In this document: positions 26,321 to 35,327 of the stretch, piece by piece | Layout of the letters: each line of letters opens with the position of its first letter | Position numbering within the stretch: the first letter of the stretch is position 1 | Assembly (NCBI RefSeq): GCF_020723905.1 | Contig: NZ_DYHZ01000002.1 | Coordinates: 1 to 64,000, forward strand | Reading direction: 5' to 3' | DNA: 64,000 bases | Origin: Anaerolinea thermophila | GTDB lineage: Bacteria; Chloroflexota; Anaerolineae; Anaerolineales; Anaerolineaceae | Notes under the pieces: model-generated | Databases searched by the model: none | What the model saw: the letters and a program-made list of their open reading frames with translations, nothing else | Told to the model about the DNA's origin: nothing | Translations under genes and position numbers: made by a program

Positions 26321-28969
26321 ATGAAGCGGTTTCTTCTGATCCTTCTTCTGGTCGTGTTTTTGCTGGGGGGGTGCGATTCGATCGGTGTGGATATCGGCGT
26401 GAACATGGAAGCCGAAATTGAGACGACCAGCGAATTAGGTCCGGACACCCTGGCGCGCATTGATGCCGTCAACCGTACCCTGGCAACCGGCATGGAAATC
26501 GGACCTGAAACCCGGCAGGTCATCCGCGAACTCAATGAGACCATCCGGCAGGGGGTCAAAGCCGGTTTTGACGAAGCCACCCTCAAACGGGTGGATACCC
26601 TTCTGCGGGTGGTGGAAGACGGGGTAAAGATCGGGCTGGATGAAGACACCCTCAACACCCTTAACGGCATGGTGGATACCATTGACCGCATGCCCGGCAA
26701 CTGGGAGACTGCCGCCACGGACATCATCCGCACGCTGGAGCGCTCCGGCGGCACGCTGGCGGGCAGAATGGCGGATGAGGTGAAAGGAGTGATGCACGAA
26801 GCCCGGCTCAACATGCAGCAGATGACTGCCTTTGCCGGCACTGAATTCCGCTGTAACGTGGATTTTCTCGGCTCGAAAGCCGGGGCTACCCTGCAGGAAT
26901 TCATCGGGCACAGCATTGTGGGCAGGCTCAGGCGCATCCTTGCGGGCGGCACTGCTCAAGAGCCTGTCCCCACCCCGTGGGTGTGTCAGGTGATTCCCGA
27001 ACGGGTGGATCTGGTGCGGGTGGGCGATCGGATGATTTTTGAGATGGGCATTCTCACCCTTACCGGCTACAACTACACCGATGCCAATTCGCCGCGGGCA
27101 TACATTGTGGACGAAGCCGGCAATCCGCTCCCCAATCTGATGCTGTATCCTTACCGCACCAGCCCGTATCAGATTCAACTTAACCTGCAGGGGCTGGACT
27201 TCAGCGCCATCCCGCCGCGCTCGCGGATTGTCTTTCAGTGGCCCAATGTGCCCGAAACCAGCGGGGTAGCCATCCTCTTCCCCACCGAAGGCGCGCCGAT
27301 TGCCCGCTTTACCTTCTCCCCTGCGGGCGGCAATGCGCCGCTGATCGTGCAGTTCACTGATACTTCAGAGGGCGCCCCTTCCCAGTGGCAGTGGGATTTT
27401 GGCGATGGCTCTACTTCCAACGAGCGCAACCCCACCCATACCTTCCTGGAGTCGCGTTCGTACACGGTGCAGTTGACCGTTTCCAATGCGCTGGGGTCTT
27501 CCTCGGTCTCACAGGTGCTGTCTGTGGGCGAGCAACTGGTGGCGGATTTCTCGTACTCCACGCGGGAGGGGGTGGCTCCCATGATTGTGGCGTTCACCGA
27601 TCGTTCGTCGGGTGCGCCGACTGCCTGGGAGTGGGATTTCGGCGATGGTGAGCGCTCCAGCGAGCAGAATCCCTCCCACGTGTACATGACCCCTAACCCC
27701 GAAGGGTACACCGTTACCCTGCGGGTGAGCAGAGACGGACAGACTGCCACCAAAACCAGCCCCGACCGCATTCACGTGTATGAGCGCCTGCAGGCTGATT
27801 TCACCGCCGACCCTACCATGGGGCAGGCGCCGTTGACGGTTACCTTCCGCGATGCCTCTACCGGCAGTAACCTTGTTTCCTGGCAGTGGGACTTTGGCGA
27901 TGGTACCACCTCAAATCAGCGCCATCCCACCCATACCTACAGTGCCAGCAATCTCTACGACGTAACCCTCACTGTAACCAACGCCATGGGCGAAACCAGC
28001 ACCAAAACCCGCCGGGGGTATGTCAACGCCTATCAAATCGTCCGCTTGCCTCGCCCCGGCTTCATCTTACCGCCGCTGTTTTCCATCTTACAGGACATCG
28101 AAGCCTATACCCTCAACGTTACCCTTGCCGATGGGACAACAAAGGATCTTCAGGTGCCCACGGAGAAGTATGATTGCGGAGTGATGGGTATGGAGTTGCG
28201 GAATGGCGATATATATGAAGGCGGTACAGGCAACATCCTCAAAGCCTATCTGTTCCGTCGGTACAGTGCGGCGCTGGGCAAAGAGGGCTGGTGGCTGGAG
28301 GTTGATTTTCTTACCCATGAGTCTAGCCCGGAATGGAGCGTGGATATCCTGTGCCTCAACAACAGGAGCGGTAATGGAGGCGCATATCTTTACCGCGACA
28401 ATTTCCGGGGGCTGGAGGGCGGCAAGAAGCACAATACCGGCATTTTGACCAGTGAGTATTCCTTCTGCGGCATTGTGGGACAACGGGCATTGATGGGAGA
28501 TATTGATGAAAACGGTACGCACGAAGTGATCTGGCAGGCGCGCATGGATGGCAGCGGTCCCGAGTGGCAGATTGTGGTGGATTTCATCACCCAATCCAGT
28601 AAACCGGAAGAACGCTGGGATGTGGAAGTACTGTGCCTGAAGAAGGGCGCCTTCCTTGCCACCGATAAGCCTGTCTTCATGACGGCGACCTACGAACATT
28701 TCTCGCCGCCGGCTTTTCCCACCTCGATATCAACCAGCGATTACCACTGCGGTGTGGTGGGGATTGCCTTCCAGTACGGCGATGTGGATGAGAACGATAC
28801 CCATCCCATTGTATTCACTGCGAGGGCGAGCCAGGGGATTGGTTCTACCATTTTCCCCAAGTGGGTGGTGAATGCCAATTTCCTCACTCATGGGGAAGAT
28901 GAATACATCACCGCTGATGTGTTGTGTGTGAACCGCGCATACATCAAAGGCGGGACGCCGCCGCCTTAA
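26321..28969 (+). CDS. PKD-domain lipoprotein with internal helical and C-terminal repeats
   Basis: 882 residues. Signal peptide with lipobox LLGGC (Cys18), so lipid-anchored outside the membrane. Residues about 40-125 hold four tandem helical repeats of about 23 residues (pattern G-D/E-x-TL..I..L..T...GVKIGL). Three PKD domains follow at about 325-403, 404-488 and 489-572, each with W(D/E)WDFGDG. The C-terminus (about 610-880) has three degenerate repeats starting Y-x-CG(V/I)(M/V)G, with GD(I/V)-x-E-x-x-T and ending (D/E)VLC(L/V)N. Probably a surface adhesion or glycan-binding protein; the C-terminal domain is not recognised. ATG 26321 follows GGGAGGGAAAG. Confidence 0.87.
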   Translation: MKRFLLILLLVVFLLGGCDSIGVDIGVNMEAEIETTSELGPDTLARIDAVNRTLATGMEIGPETRQVIRELNETIRQGVKAGFDEATLKRVDTLLRVVEDGVKIGLDEDTLNTLNGMVDTIDRMPGNWETAATDIIRTLERSGGTLAGRMADEVKGVMHEARLNMQQMTAFAGTEFRCNVDFLGSKAGATLQEFIGHSIVGRLRRILAGGTAQEPVPTPWVCQVIPERVDLVRVGDRMIFEMGILTLTGYNYTDANSPRAYIVDEAGNPLPNLMLYPYRTSPYQIQLNLQGLDFSAIPPRSRIVFQWPNVPETSGVAILFPTEGAPIARFTFSPAGGNAPLIVQFTDTSEGAPSQWQWDFGDGSTSNERNPTHTFLESRSYTVQLTVSNALGSSSVSQVLSVGEQLVADFSYSTREGVAPMIVAFTDRSSGAPTAWEWDFGDGERSSEQNPSHVYMTPNPEGYTVTLRVSRDGQTATKTSPDRIHVYERLQADFTADPTMGQAPLTVTFRDASTGSNLVSWQWDFGDGTTSNQRHPTHTYSASNLYDVTLTVTNAMGETSTKTRRGYVNAYQIVRLPRPGFILPPLFSILQDIEAYTLNVTLADGTTKDLQVPTEKYDCGVMGMELRNGDIYEGGTGNILKAYLFRRYSAALGKEGWWLEVDFLTHESSPEWSVDILCLNNRSGNGGAYLYRDNFRGLEGGKKHNTGILTSEYSFCGIVGQRALMGDIDENGTHEVIWQARMDGSGPEWQIVVDFITQSSKPEERWDVEVLCLKKGAFLATDKPVFMTATYEHFSPPAFPTSISTSDYHCGVVGIAFQYGDVDENDTHPIVFTARASQGIGSTIFPKWVVNANFLTHGEDEYITADVLCVNRAYIKGGTPPP

Positions 28970-29008
28970 ACCATGGTGGAACTCTGTGCAGGAACAGGTG
29001 CATCTTTA

Positions 29009-29040
29009 AGATTACACCCCGCGAAAGCGGGGTGTAATCT
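29009..29040 (+). terminator. Terminator after the PKD lipoprotein
   Basis: Perfect 14-bp stem AGATTACACCCCGC (29009-29022) / GCGGGGTGTAATCT (29027-29040) closed by a GAAA tetraloop. Only a short T/C-rich tail follows, but stem stability makes termination likely. Confidence 0.8.
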
Positions 29041-29107
29041 TTCCCTGCCGATTCCAGGGGGCAGGGGAGAATCGTGGGGGCATTTCCGCCCTTCTGCTCC
29101 TTTCGGC

Positions 29108-29120
29108 TATAATACCCTCC
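29108..29120 (+). promoter_or_regulatory. -10 box of a probable leaderless transcript
   Basis: TATAAT at 29108-29113 ends seven bases before ATG 29121, with ACCCTCC between. There is no Shine-Dalgarno. Confidence 0.55.
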
Positions 29121-30119
29121 ATGCACAGACGATGGATCTTCCGGGTCATGCTCCTGCTCTTTCTGGCGGGTTGTGTGCCGATTCCCCTGCCAGCCGGAAC
29201 CGCGCCGGTTTCTGCCTCTCCCACCCCTTCTGTAACCCCCAGCCTCACCGTTTCTCCCACCCTCACGGCAACCGCCATACCCTCCCCGACGGGTACTCCC
29301 ACCCTGACTCCCACGCCCGAGCCGGTGGTGCTGGCGGGTGCAGGCGATATCTCCATCTGCGGGCAGGACGGCGATGACCGGACGGCGCAACTGCTGGCAA
29401 GTCTACCCGGTGAAGTTTTCACTGCAGGCGATAATTCCAACGAGCAGGGTAAGCCCGTCCAGTACCGCCAGTGCTTCGACGGGTCCTGGGGCAGGCTGAT
29501 GCCCCGCCTGCATCCTGCCCCGGGCAACCACGATTACGGCACAGATGAGGGTTTTCCCTATTTTGCTTACTTTGGAGACCGCGCCGGTCCGCCGGGCAGA
29601 GGCTATTACAGTTACGAACTGGGCGCCTGGCACATTCTGGCGCTCAACAGCAACTGTGAGTACGCGGGCGGGTGCGGTGTGGATTCACCGCAGGAGCGCT
29701 GGCTGAGGGAGGATTTACTCTCCCACCCCAGCCGCTGTACGCTGGCGTACTGGCATCACCCGCGCTGGTCTTCCGGCTTACACGGGAGCGATGCCCGCAC
29801 CGATGCCTTCTGGCGCGCGCTGTACGATTTTGGCGCCGAGGTGATCATCAGCGGGCATGATCATCACTACGAGCGCTTTGCGCCGCAAACTCCCGACGGC
29901 GAGCGCGATGACCGCCGGGGTATCCGTCAGTTTATCGCCGGAACCGGTGGGGCAGGTTTGCGGGGCTACGGCGAGATCCTGCCGCTCAGCGAGGTGCGCT
30001 ATAACGACACGTTTGGCGTGCTGGTGTTCACCCTGTACCCCGACCGTTACGAGTGGCAGTTCCTCTCGGTGGAAGATGCCCGGGTGATCGATTCCGGCGC
30101 GGATGTGTGCCACCCCTGA
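29121..30119 (+). CDS. Secreted calcineurin-like phosphoesterase lipoprotein
   Basis: 332 residues. Signal peptide with lipobox FLAGC (Cys17), then a Thr/Ser/Pro linker of about 45 residues. The metallophosphoesterase core shows AGAGDISICG (metal 1), FTAGDNS, PAPGNHDYG, YWHHPRWSSG and SGHDHHYERF, giving the expected dinuclear metal ligands; it resembles purple acid phosphatases. Substrate not predictable. It acts outside the membrane, lipid-anchored like the preceding gene product. Confidence 0.88.
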   Translation: MHRRWIFRVMLLLFLAGCVPIPLPAGTAPVSASPTPSVTPSLTVSPTLTATAIPSPTGTPTLTPTPEPVVLAGAGDISICGQDGDDRTAQLLASLPGEVFTAGDNSNEQGKPVQYRQCFDGSWGRLMPRLHPAPGNHDYGTDEGFPYFAYFGDRAGPPGRGYYSYELGAWHILALNSNCEYAGGCGVDSPQERWLREDLLSHPSRCTLAYWHHPRWSSGLHGSDARTDAFWRALYDFGAEVIISGHDHHYERFAPQTPDGERDDRRGIRQFIAGTGGAGLRGYGEILPLSEVRYNDTFGVLVFTLYPDRYEWQFLSVEDARVIDSGADVCHP

Positions 30120-30120
30120 A

Positions 30121-30154
30121 AAAAAGAAACTCCCGCAGGGGATGCCTGCGGGAG
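30121..30154 (-). terminator. Terminator between convergent genes
   Basis: 10-bp perfect stem CTCCCGCAGG (30130-30139) / CCTGCGGGAG (30145-30154), loop GGATG. On the minus strand it is followed by a T-rich run, so it ends the thioredoxin-CcdA transcript; it may also act on the phosphoesterase transcript. Confidence 0.8.
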
Positions 30155-30175
30155 CAAAAAGACGCATATACACAG

Positions 30176-31555
30176 TTAGTGCCGTCTGGTGCGGGCACGG
30201 CGTGCGGCGGCGCGTTTGCGTCCTTCGGCTTCCGTGCCAATCCAGATGCCGTAGTGCGGCAGGATGACGCGGTGCACCAGCAAAATCAGCCCGGCGACAG
30301 CAAAGGCAATCAGGAAGACGATGACCGCTCCGCCGAGGTCGTTCATCAGCGCGGGGTTGATCAGCATGACTCCCGCCAGCGCCAGCATCAGCGTGCCGCC
30401 GATGAGTTTGAGGATGCGCCCTTCTTTTTCTTCCAGACGGCTGGCTTTGAGGGTGAACACCGCCGCAAAGAAGATGCCCAGTTCATCCACCTGGTAAACA
30501 ATCATGTACACCAGCAGGAGCAGGACGAAAGTCAGCGCGCCCACTTTCTGAGCGGTGAGCAGGTTCGTCCACAGCACCGGGAAGCCCGCTGTGCAGGAGA
30601 ACTCCACCAGCGAGACGCCTGCCGCCAGCACCACGGTGCCGCCCACCATCGCCCAGAAGTTGTCGCCTGCATCCAGCACGCGGCGGATGCCGCGGGCAAT
30701 GCCGGGCTTTTTCTCATCGGCAATGGTGAAGGAAATGCCCTCTTTGTACCAGAAGTAGTCCTTGATGTTCACCGCACCGAAGAAAATTGCCACCAGCGCC
30801 ACGATCACCTGAACCCATCCCACAAAGGAGATGATGTTGAGGACGGTGAACAGTCCGGCGATGAAAAGGGCATAAATTCCGGCGGTCACGGTCAGGAACA
30901 CCAGACCGATGATGATGATCTTCTTGCGTGAGCCGGTGCGCAGGGTGAGCGCCAGGAGCATGGTCAGCACCCACACCGAGCAGGGGTTAAAGCCATCTAC
31001 GAAAGAAATGAGCAGGGTGCTGACCAGCAGGGACTGCGATTTTAAATCTACCTGCCCGATGAGGGGGAGATTGATAACTGAGGTGGGATTGTTCGGGTCA
31101 ATAACCGGGCGGGGGGCAGGCTTTTCAGTGGAGGGGTTTTCCACCGGCGTTAAAATCCCTGCGGCGGCGTCTTTACAGCCGGTTTGCAGGCACGATTTGA
31201 CGGCTTCTTCCACCTCTGCGCCGATTTGTTCGTTGTAGCCCACCCAGTAACGGTCGCCAATAAAGGTGGTGGGCACGCCCGCTCCCTGAATCTGGTATGC
31301 GTCAATCATTTTCTGGAATTTTTTCAGGTTTTCGTCATTGTGCCAGACTTCGAAACGGCGCACTTCCAGATCGGGGTAGCGCTTTTCCAGTTCATCCAGG
31401 AAAGGCTTCATCTTTGCGCAGTGTGGACAGCCATCGCCCCAGAAGAAGTACAGAATGACCTTTTGCCCCTGGGCTTGAACCGGTTGTGAGAACAACAGCA
31501 CCGCGCCCAGCAGGAACAGTAATATCAGCGGCAACCAGCGACGGATCTTGTGCAT
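30176..31555 (-). CDS. Thioredoxin-domain and CcdA/DsbD-like membrane fusion protein
   Basis: 459 residues. Signal anchor (1-28), then an extracytoplasmic thioredoxin/glutaredoxin-like domain with CPHC in WGDGCPHCAKM and cis-Pro in GAGVPTTFIG (about 30-125). From about 165 come six or more membrane segments with FVDGFNPCSVWVL and EFSCTAGFPVLWTN, each with one conserved cysteine, as in CcdA/DsbD electron-carrying domains. It probably passes electrons from cytoplasmic thioredoxin across the membrane to its own CPHC domain. RBS GGAGGAAAAGG and ATG 31555. Monocistronic. Confidence 0.85.
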   Translation of the reverse strand: MHKIRRWLPLILLFLLGAVLLFSQPVQAQGQKVILYFFWGDGCPHCAKMKPFLDELEKRYPDLEVRRFEVWHNDENLKKFQKMIDAYQIQGAGVPTTFIGDRYWVGYNEQIGAEVEEAVKSCLQTGCKDAAAGILTPVENPSTEKPAPRPVIDPNNPTSVINLPLIGQVDLKSQSLLVSTLLISFVDGFNPCSVWVLTMLLALTLRTGSRKKIIIIGLVFLTVTAGIYALFIAGLFTVLNIISFVGWVQVIVALVAIFFGAVNIKDYFWYKEGISFTIADEKKPGIARGIRRVLDAGDNFWAMVGGTVVLAAGVSLVEFSCTAGFPVLWTNLLTAQKVGALTFVLLLLVYMIVYQVDELGIFFAAVFTLKASRLEEKEGRILKLIGGTLMLALAGVMLINPALMNDLGGAVIVFLIAFAVAGLILLVHRVILPHYGIWIGTEAEGRKRAAARRARTRRH

Positions 31556-31763
31556 AGAATCCTTTTCCTCCGATAAGTTGAATTAAACCATAAAACTTCC
31601 AGCCTGATGGGAAAAGATTAAAAACCTTTTAGAATCGCTGGAAGGCGGCTTCCCCACGGGCGCCGGGTTGTCCTGCCTGACAGCGACGCTTTCGGAAAAA
31701 AGCAGACTCAGGATTGTTATGAAATTGTAAAGAATCTCTTCTGCAGAAAGCGTTTTCATCTGG

Positions 31764-31769
31764 TATAAA
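31764..31769 (+). promoter_or_regulatory. Extended -10 promoter of HD-GYP gene
   Basis: TGGTATAAA (31761-31769) is an extended -10 element 69 bases before the GTG start at 31838. The leader between contains two small inverted repeats (GGGT...ACCC near 31787-31806, and AGAGA...TCTCT near 31808-31822) that might bind a regulator. Confidence 0.4.
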
Positions 31770-31837
31770 CAACATTGGAGTGATCGGGTTCATCGGGAGC
31801 GACCCCAGAGAATGAATCTCTAGAAAGGAGCGAAAAA

Positions 31838-34800
31838 GTGGACCAGCCTACCTGGCACGGTTTACTTTTCAACGCGGCATTGCTTCTGGGGATGAGCGTC
31901 CTGTATGACCTGTTCCTGCTTCAGGGTCGGGGGTTCTCGCGCCTGCGGCAGGTGGTTTCTGGCGTTATCCTTGGGGTGATTGGCATTGCCATTATCACCA
32001 CCGCTTTTCCCCTGATTGAAGGAGTGATCTTCGATACCCGCTCGGTTCTGTTGAGCGTGAGCGGGTTGTTTTTTGGTTTTCTGCCCACCCTGCTGGCGGC
32101 GGTGATCACTGCCGCGTACCGCCTCTATCTGGGTGGGGGTGGCGCGCTGACGGGGGTGATTGTCATCTTCACTTCCGCGTTGATTGGCTTGCTTTGGCGT
32201 TACCTGCGCCGGCGCGCGCTGGAGCAAATCGCCTGGTGGGAACTGTACCTGTTTGGCTGGGTGGTGCACCTCAATATGCTGGTGTGGATGTATTCCCTGC
32301 CGGGCGGGCTGGCGCGTCCGGTTCTGGCGGAAATCACCCTGCCGGTGCTGGCGATTTACCCCATCGCCACCCTGCTGGTGGGTAAAATTCTTTCCTTAAA
32401 TTTTCAACGCCAGCATGCCAGCCGGGAGCGTGAACGCCTGCTGGCGGTGCTGGAAAGCAGCCTCAACGAGATTTACCTCTTTCACCCCGAAACCCTGCGC
32501 TTTGAGTATGTCAACGCCGCGGCGTTGCGCAATCTGGGATATTCCCTTGAACAACTGCGCACCATGACGCCTTTGGACATTAAACCCGAATTTTCCCTGG
32601 CAACCTTTCGCGAGAAAATTCGCCCCCTGCTCAACGGGGAAGTTCCCAATCTGGTGTTTGAAACCCGCCACCGCCGCGCCGATGGTTCCACTTACCCGGT
32701 GGAAGTGCATTTGCAACTGGTGCAGGTGGGCAGTGAGCGGGTCTTTCTGGCAGTGATTCAGGACATCACCGAGCGTTTGCGCAGCGCCATGCGCTACCGT
32801 GCCCTGTTCGAGCATGCCTATGACGCGGTGCTGATCATTGAGGGCGAGCACATCATCGAGTGTAACCCGCGGGCGGTAGAATTGTTTGGCAACCGCCGGG
32901 AAGACCTGCTGGGCAAAACGCCTTTCGATATTTCCCCGCCTCTACAGCCGGACGGCGTACCATCTGATGTCAAAGGTCGGGAATTGCTCCATCTGGCGCT
33001 GATGGGCGAAGCGCAGTTGTTTGAATGGGTGCATCTGCGTCCAGACGGCACGTCTTTCTACGCGGAGGTCAGTTTGAGCGCGCTGAATCTGGAAGGGCAG
33101 ACCTTCATGCAGGCAATTGTGCGTGACATCAGCATACGCAAGCGCATGGAAAAATCGGAGCGCGAAGCGCGATTGCTGGCAGAAACCCTGCGCGAGACGG
33201 CGCTTTCGCTCACCAGCACCCTGGAACTGGATGAACTGCTGGATCGACTCCTGGAAAATCTGGAAAGGGTGGTGCCTGCCAGCGCCTGCAACGTGATGCT
33301 GGTGGAGGACGGCATGGTGCGGGTGGTGCGCGCCCGCGGTTACCGCGAGCGTGGGTACATGCCCACCGAGGGAATTACCTTTCCCCTGAACAGTACCCGG
33401 AATCTGCTCAACATCGCCGAAACGGGCAGGGCTTTGATCATTCCCCGCCTGGAAGAGTATTCTGACTGGGTACGGATTCCCGGCACCGAGTGGATGCAGT
33501 CGTATGCAGGCGCGCCCATTCTCGTCAAAGGCGAGTTGGTCGGCTTTCTCAACCTGGATGGCGATCGTCCCGATCAGTTCAGCGAGGAGGATGGTGAGCG
33601 GTTGCAGTTGTTTGCCGATCAGGTGGCGGTTGCTTTTGCCAACGCACAGTTGTACCGGCAGACTCAACGCCTTCTGCACCGCCTGGAAGCCATCAATCAC
33701 ATCTCCAACGTCCTGCGCCCGGCGCAGACGCTGGATGACCTGCTGAATCGGCTGTTGACCGAAACCCTGCATCTGCTGGAAACGCAGGACGGCGCCATCT
33801 GGATGTATGACAGTTCCCGGGATGAACTGCGTATTGCCATTGCTGCCGGATGGCAGACCCGCCTGCGTCCCTTTGCGCTCAAGCCGGGTGAGAGCATTGC
33901 CGGAAATGTGTATCTGCGGCGCGAGGTGTATTTGACCCATGACCTTAAGGAAGATCCGCTGAATGCGCTGATGATTCGACGTGTGGTGCCCGAGCGCACC
34001 GGCGGGGTCTTTGTGCCGGTGCAGTCGGGGGTGCAGACGCTGGGAGTGTTTGCCATCACCCTGCCTGCCGGAAAACCGGTACAGCCTGACGATGTCAGTC
34101 TGCTTGCCGCGCTGGGCGAAATGGGCGGCTCGGCAATCCAGCGCATGCGTCTGCATGATGAGATGCGCATGCACATTCAGCGGTTGGAAATGCTGCACCG
34201 CGTGGACACCGAAGTACTCAAGAACGCCAATCTGAACGACACCCTGCGCATGGCGCTGGAGTTGATTCACGAGACCCTGCAGGTGGATGTGGCGGTCATC
34301 CGTCTGTACAATCCCGATACGCAATTGCTTGAACTGGCGGCTTCGTTCGGTATGGGCATGGTGGAACCTGCCATTCCGCCGGGGGAGTATCTGGCGGGAA
34401 AAGCCGCGCTGGAGCGGCACACAGCGCGCTTCTGGCGCGGGGACCCGAACATCTCCCCTGAATGGGAGGAACTGGTGCGCCGCGAAGGGCTGGAAATGGC
34501 TTTTGCCCTGCCTCTGATTGCTCACGGTGAACTGGTGGGCACGCTGGGCGTTGCCATGCGCAGTTTGTTCCATCCCAACCGCGAATGGGAGGATTTTCTG
34601 GATACGGTTGCCGGTCAACTGGCGCTGGCAATTCAGAGTCACCGCCTGGTGGAACAATTGCGCCGCTCCAATCAGGAACTTCTGCTGGCGTACGATACCA
34701 CCATTGAGGGCTGGTCGCGCGCCATGGATCTGCGGGACCGGGAGACCGAAGGGCACACTCAGCGCGTCACACAACTGACCCTGAAACTGGCACAGCGCAT

Positions 34801-35248
34801 GGGCATCACCGGTCAGGCGCTCACCCATCTGCGCCGCGGCGCGCTTCTGCACGATATCGGTAAGATGGGTGTTCCCGATGCCATTCTGCACAAGCCCGGT
34901 CCCCTGACCGATGAGGAATGGCAGGTGATGCGCCAGCACCCGGTGTATGCCATTGACATGCTTTCTTCCATTGAGTATCTCAAACCGGCACTGGACATTC
35001 CCGGCTTCCACCACGAAAAATGGGACGGAAGCGGCTATCCCTACGGTTTGAAGGGGGAAGCCATTCCGCTGGGGGCGCGCATCTTTGCCGTCGTGGATGT
35101 CTATGACGCTCTGACCTCCGACCGCCCTTACCGCAAAGCATGGACGCGCGAGAAAGCCCTGGAGTACATCTGCGAACAGGCGGGGAAGCACTTCGATCCC
35201 CGGGTGGTGGAGGCTTTCCTGAAGATGATGGAAGAAGAAGGCTCGTAG
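31838..35248 (+). CDS. Membrane PAS-GAF-HD-GYP cyclic-di-GMP phosphodiesterase
   Basis: 1136 residues. Residues 1-185 have several membrane segments of 5TMR-LYT type (FPLIEGVIFDTRSVLLSVSG). Two PAS domains (about 200-320 and 321-440) and three GAF domains (about 455-600, 620-770, 785-940) follow. The C-terminal HD-GYP domain has HDIGK, HHEKWDGSGYP and DVYDALTSDRPYR, so catalytic residues are intact; it should hydrolyse cyclic di-GMP in response to membrane or cytoplasmic ligands. GTG start at 31838 after AAAGGAG. Monocistronic. Confidence 0.9.
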   Translation: MDQPTWHGLLFNAALLLGMSVLYDLFLLQGRGFSRLRQVVSGVILGVIGIAIITTAFPLIEGVIFDTRSVLLSVSGLFFGFLPTLLAAVITAAYRLYLGGGGALTGVIVIFTSALIGLLWRYLRRRALEQIAWWELYLFGWVVHLNMLVWMYSLPGGLARPVLAEITLPVLAIYPIATLLVGKILSLNFQRQHASRERERLLAVLESSLNEIYLFHPETLRFEYVNAAALRNLGYSLEQLRTMTPLDIKPEFSLATFREKIRPLLNGEVPNLVFETRHRRADGSTYPVEVHLQLVQVGSERVFLAVIQDITERLRSAMRYRALFEHAYDAVLIIEGEHIIECNPRAVELFGNRREDLLGKTPFDISPPLQPDGVPSDVKGRELLHLALMGEAQLFEWVHLRPDGTSFYAEVSLSALNLEGQTFMQAIVRDISIRKRMEKSEREARLLAETLRETALSLTSTLELDELLDRLLENLERVVPASACNVMLVEDGMVRVVRARGYRERGYMPTEGITFPLNSTRNLLNIAETGRALIIPRLEEYSDWVRIPGTEWMQSYAGAPILVKGELVGFLNLDGDRPDQFSEEDGERLQLFADQVAVAFANAQLYRQTQRLLHRLEAINHISNVLRPAQTLDDLLNRLLTETLHLLETQDGAIWMYDSSRDELRIAIAAGWQTRLRPFALKPGESIAGNVYLRREVYLTHDLKEDPLNALMIRRVVPERTGGVFVPVQSGVQTLGVFAITLPAGKPVQPDDVSLLAALGEMGGSAIQRMRLHDEMRMHIQRLEMLHRVDTEVLKNANLNDTLRMALELIHETLQVDVAVIRLYNPDTQLLELAASFGMGMVEPAIPPGEYLAGKAALERHTARFWRGDPNISPEWEELVRREGLEMAFALPLIAHGELVGTLGVAMRSLFHPNREWEDFLDTVAGQLALAIQSHRLVEQLRRSNQELLLAYDTTIEGWSRAMDLRDRETEGHTQRVTQLTLKLAQRMGITGQALTHLRRGALLHDIGKMGVPDAILHKPGPLTDEEWQVMRQHPVYAIDMLSSIEYLKPALDIPGFHHEKWDGSGYPYGLKGEAIPLGARIFAVVDVYDALTSDRPYRKAWTREKALEYICEQAGKHFDPRVVEAFLKMMEEEGS

Positions 35249-35270
35249 AGAGACTCTTCCGGAAAACACA

Positions 35271-35308
35271 ACCGCCCTCCCGTAAGCGGTGCAAAGCGGG
35301 AGGGCGGT
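35271..35308. terminator. Bidirectional terminator hairpin
   Basis: 12-bp perfect stem ACCGCCCTCCCG (35271-35282) / CGGGAGGGCGGT (35297-35308). A-rich on the left and T-rich on the right, so it can end both the HD-GYP and the pepF transcripts. Confidence 0.85.
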
Positions 35309-35327
35309 TTCGTTAAGCGTTATGACC

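Noticed and set aside
31556-31837. Possible cyclic-di-GMP riboswitch before the HD-GYP gene
   Set aside because: The conserved GEMM sequence blocks are absent; only small inverted repeats are seen.
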